NCBI GenBank assembly: GCA_033398695.1
Contig: CM065811.1
Span: 116,855,501 to 116,919,500 of the forward strand
From: Orobanche coerulescens
Taxonomy: Eukaryota > Streptophyta > Magnoliopsida > Lamiales > Orobanchaceae
DNA: 64,000 nt
Reading direction: 5' to 3'
Shown here: one piece after another, positions 21,341 through 32,741 of the stretch
How positions within the stretch are numbered: position 1 is the first letter of the stretch
Layout: each line of letters starts with the position of its first letter
The notes under the pieces: model-generated
Databases searched by the model: none
What the model was told of the DNA's origin: nothing
What the model saw: only the letters and a program-made list of their open reading frames with translations
Program-made: the position numbers and the translations under genes

Positions 21341-21562
21341 GTTAGCGCACGCTAAGCTATGTAAATTAACGTGCGCTATGGAGCATCAGTTAATGTACGC
21401 TACGTTTGGTACGTAACGTACGCTAGGCCATCAGACGAGTCAGTCAGCTGATCAGTGAAGTACTGACCATGCATAGTTAGCGTACGCTATGCTTTGTTGT
21501 TTGCGTGCGCTATCGAGCAGACTTAACGCACGCTACACAAAGTACTTAGCGTGCGCTAAGAA
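21341..21562 (+). repeat. Dyad array 2 of element B 5' LTR
   Basis: About eight dyads with GCGC, GTAC and GTGC centres, 0.8 kb downstream of the TATA box, so probably inside the transcript. Array 2 is present in both LTRs of B. I did not see a matching second array in A. Confidence 0.88.
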
Positions 21563-22121
21563 GTTCAGACAGATTACATTTTATGAGCTTTTGGCCATAA
21601 ATCGAATTGTTAGACATTCGTACGACGTGAGATAAATTCTATATTATTTCTTTTGTTAAGGTTCGAGCTTGTTACATGATTGATTAAGGGGGGGCGATCT
21701 TCAAGTGTTCGTTGTGTGGAAGTATTGTTCTTGTCTTCGAATCGAGGCAAGTACCTTATTTTTTTTACGTATTGATGTTATACATATTGTCATGCATGTA
21801 TGTCGTTGTTGTATGTCCACATCGTGTTGGTCCGACGGGATCATCGGGGGATCTATGCTAGCGTGTGCTCGATCATCGGATGGGTTTTTCCACCACGGGT
21901 TGGTCTGACGGGATCATCGTGGGTTCTAGATAGTGAACGCTGGATCGTCGGAATTACCATGTGTATGTTATGATATCATGTTGTGATTATCATTTGTGTA
22001 TGTTATGTACGAGTTTCTCACAGGAGAAGATTCGTTTGACATTTTATCATTTACGTTATTGTTATTCTGCGTGTGGCGTTGGATAATATGTTGTGGTACT
22101 TGTACTAGCATCGTTGTGCTA

Positions 22122-22135
22122 ACCCCTTCGGGGGT
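22122..22135 (+). other. UUCG-loop hairpin in element B LTR
   Basis: ACCCC-TTCG-GGGGT, a perfect stem with the very stable UUCG loop. The 3' LTR copy is at 29445-29458. C carries it at 37948-37961 (minus), while E and J carry altered versions. Confidence 0.75.
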
Positions 22136-22496
22136 GAACATTTTGTTTATGTTCAGGATCCAGGAGAACAGGAAAACAACCACTGGAGCTGCATGACGAC
22201 GAGGGTGCAGAGTGATGTTTCGGCCGGGTTCATTTGTCTGTTGTTTATTGGTTATTTCAATAAGTACTCGAGTACGAAGTCATTTATGATGAATTTGAAT
22301 TTGGTGATGTATTATTAAGTTTCTGTTGAACAAATTGTATTTTCAGTATTTGGTCAGAACTGTTGTATCTTAATTCCGTTATTTCCATTCGTTAGTACCT
22401 TTTAATGTTTGTTCAATTCTTCAGCCTTGTAAATCCTTATGTAAAGGATTTACGGCGCTGTAATATTCCTGAATATATCGGGGGTGTTACAGAATA

Positions 22497-22508
22497 TGGT
22501 ATCAGAGC
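22497..22508 (+). other. Primer binding site, initiator tRNA-Met (element B)
   Basis: TGGTATCAGAGC, a perfect initiator-Met primer site, 5 bp after the LTR. Confidence 0.93.
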
Positions 22509-22726
22509 TAAGATTATGGATATCTTGGCCATTGGGTTAAAATAGGGGTCATTTACGTCTTTTGAGGTAACCGGCCGTGAATGACATCACTGCATTGCCT
22601 ACGTCTTCATGCGAACGGTGGTTGTAAGTTCCTAAACTCTATCTCGTTCTTTACATGTTGTGTCTCTTTATACTCGAATATTAGAACGATGTTGTTTCCT
22701 GTATATTGAGTATTTATGCTTACAGT

Positions 22727-25492
22727 ATGTTGAGAGGCGGACGTGGACGTGGTCGCGGTCGTGGACGCGGACGAAGAAATGCTGAAAGGGAAGCGTCGCC
22801 TTCTAATTAGGCCAGTCATAGCTCAGGCGAGCTGCAACAATCTATTAATAACGAACCAGAACCTGCTGTACCAGAGATCCTTCGTCAAGTGGTGAACTAG
22901 ATGACTCAGTTCGCCCAAGTCGTGGACCGGATGCAAGTGGCGGTGGGACTACAGCAGGGAGAGAGACAACAAGGGATCCCAGACATGGGGAATCGAGGTG
23001 ACCGGTGGATGCAAGAGGTGGCGAAGATGCAACCACCCAAATTCGACGGTATTTATGAGACTCCCACCTGGGATCATTGGTTGAAGGAACTGGAGAAAAT
23101 CTTTGCCGGAATTAACTGCCCAGACGACCGGAGAGCCTCTATCGCTCAATACTTTCTGATAGGGGAAGCGTCCGAATGGTGGGAAGCCATCCGGCCTGTA
23201 GACCATGATGCTGATTGGACAAAGTTTAAATTGATGATGGAAGCTCAGTACTGCCCTCGTCCTGTGAGAGAAGCTAAGGTTCGGGAGTTTTTCTCCGCTC
23301 AGCCTTCGGATGTGCCAGTATCCCAGGCAATTAAGACGTTTAACCAGCAGCTGGCATTTGTTCGACATCTGTTCAAAACAGATGCAGAAATGATGATCCA
23401 TTTTGATATAAGGATAAAACCAGAAATCCAGAGATACATGTCCGGTTTTGAATATACCACACTCCGTCAATACCAGGATAAGGCGTTGGCGTATGAGATC
23501 AAGGAAGCAGCTATGGAAAAATTTTCGGAATCCAAGAAGCAGAAAATATCTGGCACTTTTATAGAGCACAAGAGCAGCAGGCCCCGCAAGGCCCAGTCAC
23601 CTTTTCACTCTTTCAAGAAACCTCCGCACCCAGTTAGGAGCGGAAAGAACTTTAGAGCAACATCAACCATGACTGATGTTACCAGGAAATGCTTTAACTG
23701 CGCCCAGACAGGGCACTATCGACGGAATTGCCCCCTACCTGTCGTGACTTGTTTTGATTGTGGTCGAGAGGGACATCGTGCGGTGTTCTGTAAAGAAGCT
23801 GCAAAGTCTTTTAGAGCCCGTACACCACAGCCAGTCCAGAAGGAAGCCAGTATCCAACAGACGCAGCAAAGTGTTGAAATGCCTCAGAATTTTGGCTGCG
23901 GACGAGGCAGAGGACAATGGGACCGAAAGGGGACATCGAGTGCCGGATCTGTTCCCCCGCGTTTGTACGAGATGAGGAGGACAGACGATCAGGATGCTGC
24001 TGTCGCATCAGGTACTGTCCAGATCCTTTCCCAGCCAGTTAGCATTTTGTTTGATACAGGAGCTACACATTCTTTTATATCCTTGTCTTGTGTAAATCGT
24101 TTGAATATTTCTGGTTTTCATGCTTGTGAACCTTATGTTGTTGGTTTACCGAGTGGAGAGAGGATTGTCGGGAATTTAGAAACTAGAGATTTTCCTGTAA
24201 CATTTGGAGGCAGAGAGTGGCTCTCAAATCTGATTGTAATAGAAATGCAAGGGGACGACCTGATACTCGGAGACGATTGGATTAATCAATATGGATCAAT
24301 TGTAAACTACCGAAGGAGGAATATCTCGCTGATCGCTGACGATGGTTCCGAAATACTGTTTGAGGGGTGGAAACTGGGAAGCTCAGGAAAGTTGATCAAG
24401 GCGATAAAAGCTGTCAAATTGTTGAAACAAGGTCATCTGGATCGGTGTTATGCAATGAAGAAAGAAGACGAAATTACGGAACTTTCATCCATTCCTGTTG
24501 TGAACGAATTTCCATATGTATTTCCTGACGAGTTACCTAGACTACCTCCACAAAGGGATGTAGAATTTACCATTGAGCTGGAACCAGGAGCTACACCAAT
24601 TTCTAAGGCATCGTATCGTATGGCACCCACTGAGATGTACGAACTGAAAAAGCAGCTGGAGGAGTTACTGGACAAAGGCTATATTCAGCCAAGTGTTTCG
24701 CCCTGGGGAGCGCCAGTACTTTTTGTCCGAAAGAAGGATGGATCGCTTCGACTGTGTATTGACTATCGAGAGCTGAACAAGATGATGATTAAGAACAAGT
24801 ATCAGTTGCCACGGATTGATGATCTGTTTGACCAGTTGCAAGGGGCAACAGTATTTTCTAAAATCGATTTGAGATCAGGGTATCATCAGTTGAGGATTAA
24901 GGAATCTGATGTTCTGAAATCAGCGTTCAGAACTCGCTACGAACATTATGAGTTTGTAGTGATGCCGTTTGGTCTAACTAATGCACCTGCTGTATTCATG
25001 CAATTGATGAACCGAGTGTTCATCAAATATTTGGATAAATTTGTGGTCGTGTTCATTGATGACATTCTAGTGTATTCTAAGAGCCCGGAAGAGCATGCTC
25101 AACATTTGCGGATTGTATTGGTACTTTTGAGAAATGAGGAATTATACGCCAAACTCTCTAAGTGTGAATTTTGGCTGAAGGAAGTAATGTTCCTCGGCCA
25201 TGTGGTATCAGCTAAAGGAGTCCGAGTTGACCCTCAGAAAATCGAAGCAATTATGGATTGGAAACCTCCAAAGAACGTGAAAGAAGTCCGAAGCTTCTTA
25301 GGACTTGCTGGGTATTATCGTCGATTCGTGGAAGGGTTTTCTAAAATTTCCCGCCCACTTAATCGACTCCTGCAGAAAACTCAAAAGTTTGAGTGGAACG
25401 AGTCATGTCAGACTAGTTTTGATGAATTAAAGAAGAGATTGACGACGGCACCGATTCTATCACTTCCACAGGAAGGCCCTGGGGATTTATAG
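22727..25492 (+). pseudogene. Element B gag-protease-RT
   Basis: ATG at 22727 starts an Arg/Gly repeat N terminus (GRGRGRGRGR). TAG stops lie at 22808 and 22898 in the same frame; after 22901 the frame is open for 863 codons. Counting from 22901, the capsid domain is at about residues 45-165, CCHC knuckles start at Cys264 and Cys284, the protease DTGA is at 385-388, and the RT has LCIDYREL and catalytic FIDD at 718-721. It ends at 25490 by frameshift, just before the RNase H DAS motif. It is better preserved than the same region of A or C, and the conserved SPWGAP segment missing from A is present here. Confidence 0.93.
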
Positions 25493-27395
25493 TTCTGATG
25501 ATGCTTCGAACCAAGGACTCGGGTGCGTATTGATGCAGAATGACAAGGTGATCGCTTATGCGTCGCGACAGCTGAAACCTTATGAAGTGAATTACCCAAC
25601 ACATGATTTGGAGCTAGCAGCAGTAGTTTTTGCTTTGAAGATCTGGAGGCATTATCTGTACGGGACTCACTATCAGATCTTTACGGATCACAAGAGTATC
25701 AAATATATATTCAGTCAGAAAGAATTGAACATGCGGCAAACAAGATGGTTAGAACTGATTAAGGACTATGACTTGGAGATTTTGTATCATCCAGGCAAAG
25801 CGAATGTAGTGGCCGATGAACTCAGCCGCAAGCCTATTTCTATTCAGATGCTGGAGACTCTGACCTCCCAACTTAGCCTTCAACGAGAGATGATTCGAGA
25901 AGGAATTGAAGTGTGGTTACAAAGAGTCCAAGGACAACTGTGTGTGATGGAAATAACTTCATCATTACCCGAAGAAATCAAATCTAGACAGGCAGATGAT
26001 CCTCTGATGATTCGGTTACGTGATGAAGTGATCAAAGGAAAGGCCCCCGGAATCATAATTCATGATGATGGAGTTTTGAGATTCCAGAACCGACTCTGCG
26101 TTCCTGATGTCGATGTTCTGAAGCAGACGATTATGAAAGAAGCTCACAGTTCGCCCTATTCTATCCACCCAGGCACCAGTAAGATGTATAAGGACTTGAA
26201 GCAGAATTTCTGGTGGGGCAACATGAAGAAATATGTAGCGGACTATGTTTCGAAATGCTTAACTTGTCAGCAGGTTAAGATCGAGCATCAACGGCCTACC
26301 GGAATGTTAAAGCCACTCCCTATTCCTGAATGGAAGTGGGAGGACATATCGATGGACTTTATCACTAGTATGCCGAGAACCAGGACAGGAATGAACATGA
26401 TTTGGGTGATAGTTGATCGTTTAACCAAATCAGCTCATTTTCTAGGCATTAAGGATACGTGGGGACTAGAGAGGTTGGCACGAGTATTTATTTCGGAGAT
26501 AGTTCGATTGCATGGTACGCCGAAAACCATTGTTTCTGATCGAGACGGCCGTTTTGTGTCTCACTTTTGGAAAGCAGTTCATAAGGCCTTGGGGACCGAA
26601 TTGAACTTCAGCACAGCTTATCACCCGCAGACTGACGGACAATCCGAGAGGACTATTCAAACGATGGAAGACATGATAAGGGCTTGTGCCTTAGATTGGT
26701 CAAACGATTGGGAAATTCATCTACCGTTGATTGAATTTACCTACAACAATAGTTGGCATGCTTCCATTAAGATGGCACCATTTGAGGCATTATACGGGAG
26801 GAGATGTAGATCACCCCTATGTTGGGATGATTCATCAGACTTAATCGGGACAGAACCAGAGTTGATCGTACAGACTCGAGAGAAGATAGCCTTGATTCGT
26901 GAAAGGTTGTTGATCGCCCAGAGTCGCCATAAATCTTACGCAGACGTACGCTGTCGCCCTTTGGAATTCAGTACGGGAGACCACGTACTTTTAAAGGTTT
27001 CTCCTACTCGGGGAATCTTTCGTTTCGGAAGGAAAGGAAAGCTGAGTCCGAGATATATCGGACCATTTGAGATCCTTGAGAGAGTTGGAGAGTTGGCATA
27101 CAGATTGGCATTGCCGCCGTCATTGTGCCATGTTCATAACGTGTTCCACATATCCCAGTTACGGAGATATAAACCAGATCCTAGTCATGTCATTGATTTT
27201 GGCGAGATCGAAGTCGCTCAAGATGGGACGTTTGAAGAAAGACCGGTCAAGATACTCGAGAGTCGAGTTAAGTAGTTGAGAAACAAACCCATCGTTTTGG
27301 TCAAAGTTCAATGGTCACGCCATGGAGTGGAAGAAGCCACATGGGAAACGGAAGATGGAATGAAGTCCAGATATCCCGAGTTATTTTCGTCTTGA
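25493..27395 (+). pseudogene. Element B RNase H-integrase-chromodomain
   Basis: The frame differs from the upstream ORF; the shift lies between about 25475 and 25505. It reads [23 protein letters not shown] and [15 protein letters not shown] (RNase H), then an integrase zinc region ([10 protein letters not shown]...CLTCQQVK) and the catalytic triad. Counting from 25530 the triad is Asp276, Asp337 and Glu373 (D-x60-D, D-x35-E). A TAG at 27273, where A and C have CAG (Gln), cuts off the chromodomain-like end (VKVQWSRHGVEEATWE), which continues to TGA at 27393. Confidence 0.93.
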
Positions 27396-27410
27396 GTTTC
27401 GGGACGAAAC
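27396..27410 (+). other. Post-pol hairpin of element B
   Basis: GTTTCG-GGA-CGAAAC immediately after the pol stop. Same stem as A and C. Confidence 0.8.
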
Positions 27411-27417
27411 TCCTTTT

Positions 27418-27430
27418 TAGTAGGAGAGTA
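27418..27430 (+). other. Polypurine tract of element B
   Basis: TAGTAGGAGAGTA immediately before the 3' LTR. Less G-rich than that of A. Confidence 0.7.
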
Positions 27431-29814
27431 TGTAATATCCTGATTTATTACTGTGTATTTTACCTGTATTCGAACCCTGTATTATTCGGAATTGTGATCT
27501 TGATGATTGGAGTATGATATTTCTTACATTGATATCTTTGTACATAAGTATAACAACATACAAAATTTCTCATGCAAACTCGTGATAGCGCACGCTAAGA
27601 ATGTAGCTTAACGCGCGCTATCGAGCTACTACTAGTGCATGCTACGTATGTAGGAGTTGCGTGCGCTAAGTACTCAATTATTGAGCTGGGCGGCTAGCAC
27701 ATGCGCCAGCCGGGACATGGGTCCGGATAAGATTCCCGTGGACGAACCTGGACAGTTTTGAAGTCAACTCTTATTAGCGTGCGCTAAGGAATGCTTAGTA
27801 GCGTGCACTAATCTGCTTTGTGCAGAAAATTTATATATGGGCCAGCACTCCATTTTTATTCCCATTTCCTTCGTCTATACTTCATTCTTGAGAGACCAGA
27901 GAGCAAGAATTTCCCTTCTAACACACTTAGAAAACATCTTCTCGATCCTTGAATATTGGATATTACTTGTGAGTGATCATTGAAGTGGAGTAGCACCTTG
28001 GAGTGGCATACAACCAACCGGAGTCGGATTCTACCTTACGGTTCAGTTATTTTCGTCATATTAAGGTATGTTCAACCTATCTCCAGACTTAGAGTTGGAT
28101 TCTAAAGAATTAGATGATCATGTTATCGAGATATTGATTTTCATTAGTGTAATTATTCAACATGCATCATGTTTGGAATATAGAGATGGTTATGCCTCAA
28201 GTACCTTGATTATGAACATCATGATTCGAATCTTATTACAATGAACAAGTAGAGGTAGCTTCTATCATTGGTAATCCAAATATAGTAGATGACTTCATAG
28301 CAATCATGGACTTGACTTTAACATCATTATTGTTAGATGAATCTAAGGGATTGATCATGGAAGGATTTATCTAGTATAGATGGAATGTTAAACAACTTCA
28401 GTATGATAATTTTGATTGATATAAAGGTGTCGATATCAACCGTTAAGCCTTTCGAATTGTCGTATGAATATTTGTAGTCGAAATGGAATATGGTTTTATA
28501 ATAGTATACATATTCTTGAATCCGAAGTTGTTGTTATCCATAAGATCCTTCATAATCGTATGAACATGATATTCATGGAGGTAACATGAATTATCACGGA
28601 AGATTTCATTGTTTTGATCATGATTGGAACAGTCTTCTGCCCAGTAGTGAACTGCCATGCACAGTTAGCGCACGCTAAGCTATGTAAATTAACGTGCGCT
28701 ATCGAGCATCAGTTAACGTACGCTGCGTTTGGTAAGTAACGTACGCTAGGCCATCAGACGAGTCAGTCAGCTGATCAGTGAAGTACTGACCATGCATAGT
28801 TAGCATACGCTATGCTTTGTTGTTTGCGTGCGCTATCGAGCAGACTTAACGCACACTACACAGAGTACTTAGCGTGCGCTAAGAAGTTCAGACAGATTAC
28901 ATTTTATGAGCTTTTGGCCATAAATCGAATTGTTAGACATTCGTACGACGTGAGATAAATTCTATATTATTTCTTTTGTTAAGGTTCGAGCTTGTTACGT
29001 GATTGATTAAGGGGGGGCGACCTTCAAGTGTTCGTTGTGTGGAAGTATTGTTCTTGTCTTCGAATCGAGGCAAGTACCTTATTTGTTTTACGTATTGATG
29101 TTATACATATTGTCATGCATGTATGTCGTTGTTGTATGTCCACCTCGTGTTGGTCCGACGGGATCATCGGGGGATCTATGCTAGCGTGCGCTGGATCATC
29201 GGATGGGTTTTTCCACCACGGGTTGGTCTGACGGGATCATCGTGGGTTCTAGGCAGTGAACGCTGGATCGTCGGAATTACCATGTGTATGTTATGATATC
29301 ATGTTGTGATTATCAGTTGTGTATGTTATGTACGAGTTTCTCGCAGGAGAAGACTCGTTTGACATTTTATCATTTATGTTATTGTTATTCTGCGTGTGGC
29401 GTTGGATAATATGTTGTGGTACTTGTACTAGCATCGTTGTGCTAACCCCTTCGGGGGTGAACATTTTGTTTATGTTCAGGATCCAGGAGAACGGGAAAAC
29501 AACCACTGGAGCTGCATGACGACGAGGGTGCAGAGTGATGTTTCGGCCGGGTTCATTTATCTGTTGTTTATTGGTTATTTCAATAAGTACTCGAGTGCGA
29601 AGTCATTTATGATGAATTTGAATTTGGTGATGTATTATTAAGTTTCTGTTGAACAAATTGTATTTTCAGTATTTGGTCAGAACTGTTGTATCTTAATTCC
29701 GTTATTTCCATTCGTTAGTACCTTTTAATGTTTGTTCAATTCTTCAGCCTTGTAAATCCTTATGTAAAGGATTTACGGCGCTGTAATATTCCTGAATATA
29801 TCGGGGGTGTTACA
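27431..29814 (+). repeat. Element B 3' LTR
   Basis: 2384 bp. It is longer than the 5' LTR mainly because of a 24-bp segment near 27787 carrying an additional dyad. Dyad arrays are at about 27583-27810 and 28664-28882. CG-to-TG or CA differences from the 5' LTR fall inside several dyads. Confidence 0.95.
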
Positions 29815-30387
29815 TTATGTACGTTATGGGGGAAACATTACGTACGTAAGCGAGTGAACGAATCAAGTCAGTGAGCTCTGGACTGATATTACGTACGCTA
29901 CGAAGGACACTTAGCGTACGTTAGGTAGCATTACGTACATTAATGCTGCTGGATAATGTATGTAATGAGGAATGCAGTTTATAAAATGAAGTTCGTTCTT
30001 TCATTTCTTCACGAGAGAAAAACCATTCCTTCCTCCGAAATTCATCCCCATGAGTGTGTTAGTGAGAATAAACCTCTTCCAACTTGATTAAAAGCTTGAA
30101 AGCATGGATTAGAGGCTTGGATGTGAAGATATCAATGATTCTTGAAGGGTTTGATTGTGTTATCCATGTTCTTGAGGTATGTTGATGAACTCTACACCTT
30201 GAATTCGGATTTTGATGTTATTGTTGATAAACAATTCGTATGAAGATGATTATGATGTCGTTGTTGCGGTTCTTGAGGTTATATGAACTATATGTTGAAG
30301 GATATGATGGTTTATGTCTTGATTATGTTGGTTATGATTATAGAATCATAGTGTTCTTGGTAGAATTGTTTCGATTCATGATGTTAG
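29815..30387 (+). repeat. LTR G, middle part with array end and TATA box
   Basis: It begins with the TTATG duplication and then ACGTACG dyads to about 29960. A TATA-like TTTATAAAATG follows at 29978-29988, then a transcribed-leader-like AT-rich stretch. It ends with GTTAG (30383-30387), the duplication made by element C. Confidence 0.85.
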
Positions 30388-32739
30388 TGTAACACCCCGA
30401 TATATTCGAAATAATTACAGCGCCGTAAATCCTTTATATAAGAATTTACAAGGCTAATTTGAGAAATACGGAAAATAATAATAATACCAAAGTACCAGTA
30501 AGGTTATAATTCAAAACCAGTTCCACAATGAGTCCATTATTACAAGCATTCCAAACACCAACAAAATACGCATACTCGAGTACTGAAAAATAACTGGAAA
30601 ATAAGACAACATCAAATTACATCACTACGCCACTTCATCATCATGTCGGTACTGTGGTTGCTTCCCCGCTCCTCGGCTACCTAAACATCACAACAAATGT
30701 CCACCCCCAAGGGGTTAGAAAAATGATGCTAGTACAAGTATCATAATATATAAATCGGATATGCAACAACAATGCATCATAAATTATATAAACGGACTTC
30801 CGCCACCGGAATCCAACGATGCGAATCCACGTGATTCCATCAACATAACAAAGGGTAATCCAACGATCCAGCGCCCTCAGTATAGATCCCCATGATGATC
30901 CAATCGGACCAATGCATGGTGGAAAAGCCGTCCAACGATCTAGCGCCCTCGGCATAGATCCCCATGATGATCCCGCCGGACAACGCATAGTGGACATCTG
31001 ATCCAGCGCCCTCAGCATAGATCACGTGATCTCACAGGATCAACACAACATACACAAACACAACTATGCATACACATAGGCAAAATCGATATATCAATCA
31101 ACATGAACATAAAATCAATCAATAATGATATTATGACAATTCAACTGGAATGGCCTCATGTTTAACAACATGAATAACAATATGTATAATCAAAATCCTC
31201 AATATTAAACCAATATTCAAAAATACGATACTTGACTTAGAAATGGCGACAAGGATTGCTACTACGAAAAAAATATTCAACGAGCTGGAAGAACTCTCAC
31301 TCGATCAATCCACCAAAACCCGAACCTTCAGCGAACAATACCATTGATATAACTAACGGTTCCGGATAATCGTTCTAAATATCATATGAACATCAAAAGG
31401 GCATGTTATTCCCAATCATACAAGCTTACTAATCTGCCCTATACCATTTCGGTTTGAATCAACATTAGGATACTAACCGGACAAAAGCTCATAGTATTCC
31501 ATCTAAGATCAAATGCATCATACGGTCGGATTCTTCAATATACCACAAGATAATTCTTCTTACAAGGATTCTAATCATACTCTCCATTAATCCAAGGCAA
31601 CAATATATCGGAAATACCCCGTAGAACACCATAAGAACTTATTTACTAGGTTCACTTGATTATCATCTTCTTCTTCAAGGAAATAACCCTAAGTTCAATC
31701 CATTAAATTTCCCCATACGCATTATTTCATCATGTAATGCGTAAGAACTTTATAATCTCAATAAACTTGCCATAATCAGGTTCGTAGCCTCATGATACTA
31801 CATTTAAGAGCCCAAACACTACAAGGTTCGATTAATATTCTAAACAACGAAGAAGAACCGGAACACAACCGAAATTATTCTTCTAACTATATGATGTTCG
31901 ACTCCTCAAGACAATAACTGAATAGGTGAACTTAAAGCAGGTCCAAAACATCACTAAGAACATGTTATACCAGTTGGTGAAGGATCACATACCTCTATAG
32001 TGACGAACAACGAAGAACTTGAAGAAACTCAACACCATAGGCTTGAACACTGATCCACAAGGGCCTATGATCCTCAAAATCGAGCTATGATGATGATATG
32101 AGGGGTATATGGTGTTGGACAATCTTCAGAACACGAAAAATCGGCCAAAGGAAGGATGACAAATGAAATGGGGTTGAGGTGTATAAATAGAATTCTATTC
32201 ATTACGTACGTTAAACACCCAACATTACGTACGTAACAACCTTAGCATACGCTATGCTTCGAAGATTAGCGTACGTTAATGTCTGGCGAGAGCTCACTGA
32301 CCTGTTCCTGGTGTTGTCTTACGTACGTTAGCATACAGGATTTACATATGTAATATCAACAACCTTAGCGTACGTTAACAGTCCCCCTTAGCATACGTTA
32401 AGTCTATTAACTTGCTTAACTGGAAAGCCGTCCAGGTTCACGCGAGCATCACACGAATCTTCCCTGACCCCCACCCGCCGGCCCTTGTCGGATCTCGAGT
32501 TGACGAGCTTACGTACATTAAGCTCAACAGCTAACGTACGTAATATTACATTCATAGCATACGCTAAGATCATCATCGAGCGTACGTTACACGTGCAGAA
32601 ATTATGCATGCATGCATGGAAAAATACAAAGATGTAGGGATAGGAATAAGGGAAACCAATCATCGATTAATACATCACAAAATAGAATCCTACAAGATCG
32701 AATACAGGATAATTATACATCAAGTATCCGGGCATTACA
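30388..32739 (-). repeat. Element C 3' LTR
   Basis: 2352 bp. Read on the minus strand it runs TGTAATGCCCGG to GGGGTGTTACA. It holds a dyad array at 32195-32590, a TATA-like box at 32181-32190 (minus), GATCATCATGGGGATC-type repeats at about 30845-31030, and a hairpin near 30705-30722. Confidence 0.94.
32195..32590 (-). repeat. ACGTACG dyad array in element C 3' LTR
   Basis: About 12 dyads (TTACGTACGTAA, TTAGCGTACGTTAA, TAGCATACGCTA and relatives) directly upstream, on the minus strand, of the TATA-like box. The copy in the 5' LTR is at 39437-39840. Confidence 0.9.
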
Positions 32740-32741
32740 TA

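Larger units (their letters stand above)
20134..22491 (+). repeat. Element B 5' LTR
   Basis: 2358 bp. The order is start TGTAATATCC, dyad array 1 (20286-20490), TATA box, leader, dyad array 2 (21341-21562), a purine run TTAAGGGGGGG at 21684, GACGGGATCATCG repeats (about 21828-21950), a UUCG-type hairpin (22122-22135), and a terminal TGTAATATTCC block (22459-22491). Confidence 0.95.
20134..29814 (+). mobile_element. Element B: complete Tekay/Del-type chromovirus
   Basis: 9681 bp with LTRs 20134-22491 and 27431-29814. The target duplication TTATG is at 20129-20133 and 29815-29819. It has an initiator-Met primer site and a nearly complete gag-pol with five lesions (TAG 22808, TAG 22898, a frameshift near 25490, TAG 27273, and a missing bridge between the two ORFs). 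By eye the LTRs differ at about 50 of 2358 positions plus one 24-bp indel. At commonly used plant substitution rates this means insertion within roughly the last million years. Confidence 0.96.
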
